From: Sphingomonas sp. IBVSS2
GTDB lineage: Bacteria > Pseudomonadota > Alphaproteobacteria > Sphingomonadales > Sphingomonadaceae
DNA length: 64,000 bases
Reading direction: 5' to 3'
Assembly (NCBI RefSeq): GCF_002127225.1
Contig: NZ_NFUR01000001.1
Coordinates: 311,592-375,591, forward strand
Shown: positions 60,679 to 64,000 of the stretch, in pieces
Layout of the letters: each line of letters starts with the position of its first letter
How positions within the stretch are numbered: the first letter of the stretch is position 1
Notes under the pieces: model-generated
The model's input: the letters and a program-made list of their open reading frames with translations, nothing else
Database searches by the model: none
What the model was told of the DNA's origin: nothing
Made by a program: the position numbers and the translations under genes

Positions 60679-61743
60679 CTAGCGCGTCAGCGCGATGCCG
60701 ATCCGGGCATGGGTGTCGTTCCGGCGATAGTCGTCCAGTGCCTCGCCATAGCCGGTAAAGGCCTGACCGAAGATATAGAAGCCGACCCCCTTGGCAATCC
60801 GCGCCAGGGGGTAGGAGACGAACAATTCGGCCGCGCCCTTGCCCGTCTCGAAATTGCCGCGGCCGGTGAGCGAAAGCTTCAACCCGTCCTGCTGGCCGAT
60901 CGCGGCGGTGAGGCTGGTATAGCCGAAATAATCCTTCACGTCCGGCGCGGTTCCGAGCCGGCCGAGATAGAACCAGGCCTGGGGCGCGACATCGAGATGC
61001 CAGTCGCCGCCCAGGTCGAAGCGCTTCTCGGCGCGCAGGAACACCCGGTTGAGATCGACCGAGTCGGCCACGCCGCGCCCGTTCGAATCGTGGCGATAGC
61101 CGAACGCGACCCTGGTGGTCTCGCCGACGGGAATGTCGGCATAGACTTCGGGGCTGTAATTGGTCGAGCGGAACGGACCCGAAGGCCGGTTCAGCGCCCA
61201 GAACATCGTCTGGGTATAGGCGAAGCGCAGATTGCCAAGCTTGAGCGGCGCCTTCTCGCCGAACGGGCGGAACGCGAAGCTCACCTGCAGCTTGCCGCCT
61301 GCATCCTTCAATCCGAAAGCGCCATAGATGGGCTCATGCGGCTCGAACCGGTCGACGAACGCCGCCGAGCTGCCGGTCGCGCTCTGCACCGCCGTCTCGC
61401 CCTCGGGGATCTCGGCAGCGGCATGCTGCTCGGTGGGCGGCACTGCGCGGCCGGCCAGGCCCACCGGCACGTAGCGCGCCTTGGCGAAACCGTGCGGCGC
61501 CACGGTCGGCAGCGGCCCGGGCGCGCGCTCGAGCACGAGCCTGGTTCCGTCCACCGCAGTGATCTCGATCTGGCGCGGACCGGCATCGGAGACGGGCAGA
61601 TCGCCTTCGTTGATCAGGAACACTTCGACGCCGCGCAGCGCCTCGGCCTCCGAAGCCGGCTGGGCGGGTACGGCGCGCAGGCCCTGCGCCGCGGCGGGCG
61701 TGGCGGCGAGAAACGCGATCGGAATCAGCAGGCGGCGGCGCAT
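60679..61743 (-). CDS. pldA: Outer-membrane phospholipase A
   Basis: A 354-aa beta barrel. Signal peptide (LLIPIAFLAATPAAAQ). The first ~120 mature residues are an extension not found in E. coli PldA. The catalytic block RHDSNGRGVADSVDLNR supplies His, Ser and Asn of the OMPLA triad in the usual spacing. The barrel ends in an aromatic-poor THARIGIALTR. Start at 61743, near the divergent hisN. Confidence 0.8.
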   Translation of the reverse strand: MRRRLLIPIAFLAATPAAAQGLRAVPAQPASEAEALRGVEVFLINEGDLPVSDAGPRQIEITAVDGTRLVLERAPGPLPTVAPHGFAKARYVPVGLAGRAVPPTEQHAAAEIPEGETAVQSATGSSAAFVDRFEPHEPIYGAFGLKDAGGKLQVSFAFRPFGEKAPLKLGNLRFAYTQTMFWALNRPSGPFRSTNYSPEVYADIPVGETTRVAFGYRHDSNGRGVADSVDLNRVFLRAEKRFDLGGDWHLDVAPQAWFYLGRLGTAPDVKDYFGYTSLTAAIGQQDGLKLSLTGRGNFETGKGAAELFVSYPLARIAKGVGFYIFGQAFTGYGEALDDYRRNDTHARIGIALTR

Positions 61744-61809
61744 CGGCGGGTGGAGTGGCAGGGCTTTGTGACCTTGGCGAGTCAAAATCTCGGGGCTAGG
61801 GCGTGTCGA

Positions 61810-62604
61810 ATGCCCGTGACCACAGCCGATATCGCCCTCGCCGAACGCCTTGCCGATGCGGCGGGCGCGGCGATCCTCCCCTATTTCCGCGGCGCCCACG
61901 GCCTGGAGGCCAAGGACGACCAGTCCCCGGTCACGCTCGCCGATCGCGCCGCCGAGGAAGCGATGCGCAAGCTGATCATCGCGGAGCGCCCGATGGACGG
62001 CATCCAGGGCGAGGAGTTCGGCAGGCGCGAAGGGACGAGCGGGCGCCTGTGGGTGCTCGACCCGATCGACGGCACGCGCGCCTTCATCGCCGGCCGCCCG
62101 ATCTTCGGCACGCTGATCGCCCTCGTCGAGGAAGGCTGGCCGCTGCTCGGCATCCTCGACCAGCCGGTGACGAAGGAGCGCTGGCTGGGCGTCATGGGGC
62201 GGCCGACCCTGTTCAACGGCAAGCCGGCCGCGACGCGACGCTGCCGCGACCTCGACCAGGCGATCCTCGCCACCACTTCGCCGGCGCTGTTCGGCGACGA
62301 CCAACTCCATGCGTTCGAGCATCTCGACGGCGCGGTGATGAGCACGGTGCTGGGCGGCGACTGCTATAATTATGGCTGCGTCGCGAGCGGCTGGATGGAC
62401 ATCGTCGTCGAGGCGGGGCTCAAGCTGCACGACTTCGCCGCGCTGGTGCCGATCGTCGAGGGCGCGGGCGGGCGGATGTGCGACTGGCAGGGCGACCCCC
62501 TGCATGCCGGGAGCAACGGCGAAGTGATCGCCGCCGGCGACCCGGCGCGGATCGACGACATCCTCGAGGCGCTGGCCTGCCGGGGGCATGATCACGGCCA
62601 TTGA
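61810..62604 (+). CDS. hisN: Histidinol-phosphatase of the inositol monophosphatase fold
   Basis: A 264-aa metal-dependent phosphatase. Metal ligands: EEFG near 68, VLDPIDGTRAFIAG (DPIDGT) and a C-terminal LKLHDFAALVPIVEGAGG. The HisN-type subfamily of IMPases is identified by the GRPIFGTLIALVEEGWPL region; inositol monophosphatase remains an alternative. Divergent from pldA. Confidence 0.8.
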   Translation: MPVTTADIALAERLADAAGAAILPYFRGAHGLEAKDDQSPVTLADRAAEEAMRKLIIAERPMDGIQGEEFGRREGTSGRLWVLDPIDGTRAFIAGRPIFGTLIALVEEGWPLLGILDQPVTKERWLGVMGRPTLFNGKPAATRRCRDLDQAILATTSPALFGDDQLHAFEHLDGAVMSTVLGGDCYNYGCVASGWMDIVVEAGLKLHDFAALVPIVEGAGGRMCDWQGDPLHAGSNGEVIAAGDPARIDDILEALACRGHDHGH

Positions 62605-62795
62605 TCGGCGACTCGAAAGCTTGCGCCGCGGGACCCCGATTCTTCCCTCCCGTCCTTCGCCGATGGCCGATCTCCGACTCGGCTTGCACCGGCCGGGGCT
62701 TTGCGCTAGGGGGCCCGCTTTCCGCGATCGTAGGGATGCGCCGGCTGTATGGGCTGCCGCGCGTGTCCGCAATCGTCGAACTCAAGGAGACGAAA

Positions 62796-62999
62796 ATGCC
62801 CAAGCTCAAGACGAAGAGCGGCGTGAAGAAGCGCTTCAAGCTCACCGCCACCGGCAAGGTGAAGCACGGTGTGGCCGGCAAGCGCCACCGGCTGATCAGC
62901 CACAACGCCAAGTATATCCGCCAGAACCGCGGCACCTCCGTGCTCGCCGATGCCGATGTCGCGCACATCAAGGCATGGGCGCCCTACGGTCTGAAGTAA
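62796..62999 (+). CDS. rpmI: 50S ribosomal protein L35
   Basis: A 67-aa basic protein (MPKLKTKSGVKKRFKLTATG, ending APYGLK). AAGGAG seven bases before the ATG fixes the start. It is followed by rplT after 14 bp. infC is not in front of it; hisN is. The 190 bp upstream could hold the promoter and an L20-responsive leader, but I cannot show one. Confidence 0.96.
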   Translation: MPKLKTKSGVKKRFKLTATGKVKHGVAGKRHRLISHNAKYIRQNRGTSVLADADVAHIKAWAPYGLK

Positions 63000-63013
63000 G
63001 GAGGGCCTGACAA

Positions 63014-63379
63014 ATGGCACGAGTTAAGCGTGGTGTTACCACCAAGGCCAAGCACAAGAACATTCTTGAGCAGGCAAAGGGCTATCGCGGTCGTCGCAAG
63101 AACACGATCCGCATCGCCCGTCAGGCCGTCGAAAAGGCCGGCCAGTACGCGTATCGCGACCGCAAGGTTAAGAAGCGGACCTTCCGTGGTCTGTGGATCC
63201 AGCGCATCAACGCCGGCGTCCGCGCCGAGGGCCTGACCTATTCGCAGTTCATGCACGGGCTCAAGCTCGCCGGCATCGAGCTGGACCGCAAGGTCCTGGC
63301 CGATATCGCGATGCATGAAGGCGAAGCCTTTACCGCCATCGTCGCGCAGGCGAAGGCGGCTCTGCCCCAGGCCGCCTGA
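63014..63379 (+). CDS. rplT: 50S ribosomal protein L20
   Basis: A 121-aa protein ([20 protein letters not shown], then [19 protein letters not shown]). Usual length; it binds 23S rRNA early in assembly and represses its own operon in several bacteria. A strong terminator follows. Confidence 0.96.
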   Translation: MARVKRGVTTKAKHKNILEQAKGYRGRRKNTIRIARQAVEKAGQYAYRDRKVKKRTFRGLWIQRINAGVRAEGLTYSQFMHGLKLAGIELDRKVLADIAMHEGEAFTAIVAQAKAALPQAA

Positions 63380-63406
63380 ACGGCCTGACGCGCGCACGAG
63401 AAAATG

Positions 63407-63440
63407 GGGCGCCGGTGGCAACACCGGCGCCCTTTTTCTT
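63407..63440 (+). terminator. Rho-independent terminator after rplT
   Basis: GGGCGCCGGTG-gcaa-CACCGGCGCCC followed by TTTTTCTT. It may be partial, allowing some read-through to pheS. Confidence 0.9.
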
Positions 63441-63485
63441 TGCCCCCGCCCCCGCTAGAGGCTCCCTCGACCAAATGAGGATTTG

Positions 63486-64000
63486 ATGACGACCGATCTG
63501 GACCAGCTCCGCACCGACCTGCTCGGCGCGATCGACGCCGCGGCGGGGCTCGAACCGCTTGAGGCCGTGCGCGTGCATGCGCTCGGCAAGCAGGGGACGA
63601 TCACCGGCCTGCTCAAGACCCTGGGCGGGATGAGCCCCGAGGCGCGCCAGGTCGAAGGGCCGCGCATCCATTCGCTGCGCGAAGCGGTGACCGAGGCGCT
63701 CGCCAGCCGCAAGGCCGGGCTGGAGAAGGCGGCGCTCGATGCGCGCCTCGCCAGCGAGACGATCGACATGACACTGCCGGTCGACAGCGTGCCCGCGGGC
63801 AGCGTGCACCCGGTCAGCCAGGTGATGGACGAGCTGGCCGAGATCTTCGCCGATCTGGGCTTCGCGGTCGCCACCGGTCCCGAGATCGAGGACGACTGGC
63901 ACAATTTCACCGCGCTCAACATCCCCGAGACGCATCCGGCGCGGGCGATGCACGACACCTTCTATTTCCCGCGCGAGGCGGACGGCAGCCAGAAATACCT
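63486..64000 (+). CDS. pheS: Phenylalanyl-tRNA synthetase alpha subunit, 3' part outside window
   Basis: The first 171 residues are visible. The N-terminal coiled coil (LDQLRTDLLGAIDAAAGLEP, then VHALGKQGTITGLLKTLGGM) is typical, followed by HPVSQVMDELAEIFADLGFA and the class II motif region IEDDWHNFTALNIPETHPAR, then MHDTFYF. GAGG lies five bases before the ATG. The order rpmI-rplT-pheS is conserved. Confidence 0.95.
   Translation, partial: MTTDLDQLRTDLLGAIDAAAGLEPLEAVRVHALGKQGTITGLLKTLGGMSPEARQVEGPRIHSLREAVTEALASRKAGLEKAALDARLASETIDMTLPVDSVPAGSVHPVSQVMDELAEIFADLGFAVATGPEIEDDWHNFTALNIPETHPARAMHDTFYFPREADGSQKY

Noticed and set aside
62605..62795. L20-binding autoregulatory leader before rpmI
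   Set aside because: Expected from other bacteria, but I could not find a convincing pseudoknot or a mimic of the L20 rRNA site by eye.

Overview
The window reads as a chromosomal stretch of an alphaproteobacterium of the Sphingomonadaceae, probably Sphingomonas or a close relative. This is inferred from very high GC, the lepB-rnc-era and rpmI-rplT-pheS blocks, CarD, DUF2807 proteins, a TonB receptor of the sphingomonad/Caulobacter style, and short dispersed palindromic repeats common in sphingomonads. No database search was possible, so names rest on motifs and gene order. Layout: 1-12.7 kb is core chromosome: end of an AbrB-family membrane protein, gor, a PhnA-like protein and pgi, then lepB-rnc-(broken GIY-YIG)-era-nitrilase homologue, a monooxygenase-fold protein, a sirtuin, dapB-nth and a LytS-type kinase, ending at an intact tRNA-Arg(CCG). 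From about 12.78 to 31.51 kb lies a foreign, visibly less GC-rich element that I read as an integrative mobilizable element. A large serine recombinase abuts tRNA-Arg, and a 14-bp copy of the tRNA 3' end recurs at 31498-31511. The element carries MobC, a relaxase broken by an amber codon, a coupling protein without a transmembrane region plus a membrane partner, and a candidate oriT. Its cargo looks defensive: a four-gene operon (C5 cytosine methyltransferase, Vsr endonuclease, MORC-like GHKL ATPase, Rossmann/methyltransferase-like protein) and a separate STAND-type NTPase. Several small unknown genes lie in its left half. From 31.6 to 44.9 kb is an N-acetylglucosamine/chito-oligosaccharide module. 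A TonB receptor and a GH20 hexosaminidase would import and trim oligosaccharides. A PTS permease (IIC-IIB) and a fused EIIA-HPr-EI protein import and phosphorylate GlcNAc. NagA and a SIS-family NagB-II feed fructose-6-P into glycolysis. A divergent GntR regulator (NagQ/NagR type) sits beside repeated TGGTA half-sites. From 45 to 64 kb is core chromosome again: an M20 dipeptidase, PdeM phosphoesterase, two DUF2807 proteins, carD, an SLR protein, a ferredoxin, an S4 protein with a Suv3-like helicase, an M23 peptidase, a GST, a PEBP protein, a GGDEF cyclase, a peroxiredoxin, outer-membrane phospholipase A, hisN, rpmI-rplT, and the start of pheS, cut by the window edge. Points of most interest: (1) the MTase-Vsr-MORC ATPase operon and STAND NTPase on the mobile element; (2) the recombinase gene whose 3' end is made of antisense tRNA and flanking host sequence; (3) a predicted sigma-54 promoter with an upstream palindrome driving two unlisted small membrane proteins near 58.6 kb; (4) a nitrilase homologue with no cysteine; (5) an mRNA leader whose stem buries the ribosome binding site at 17.2 kb.
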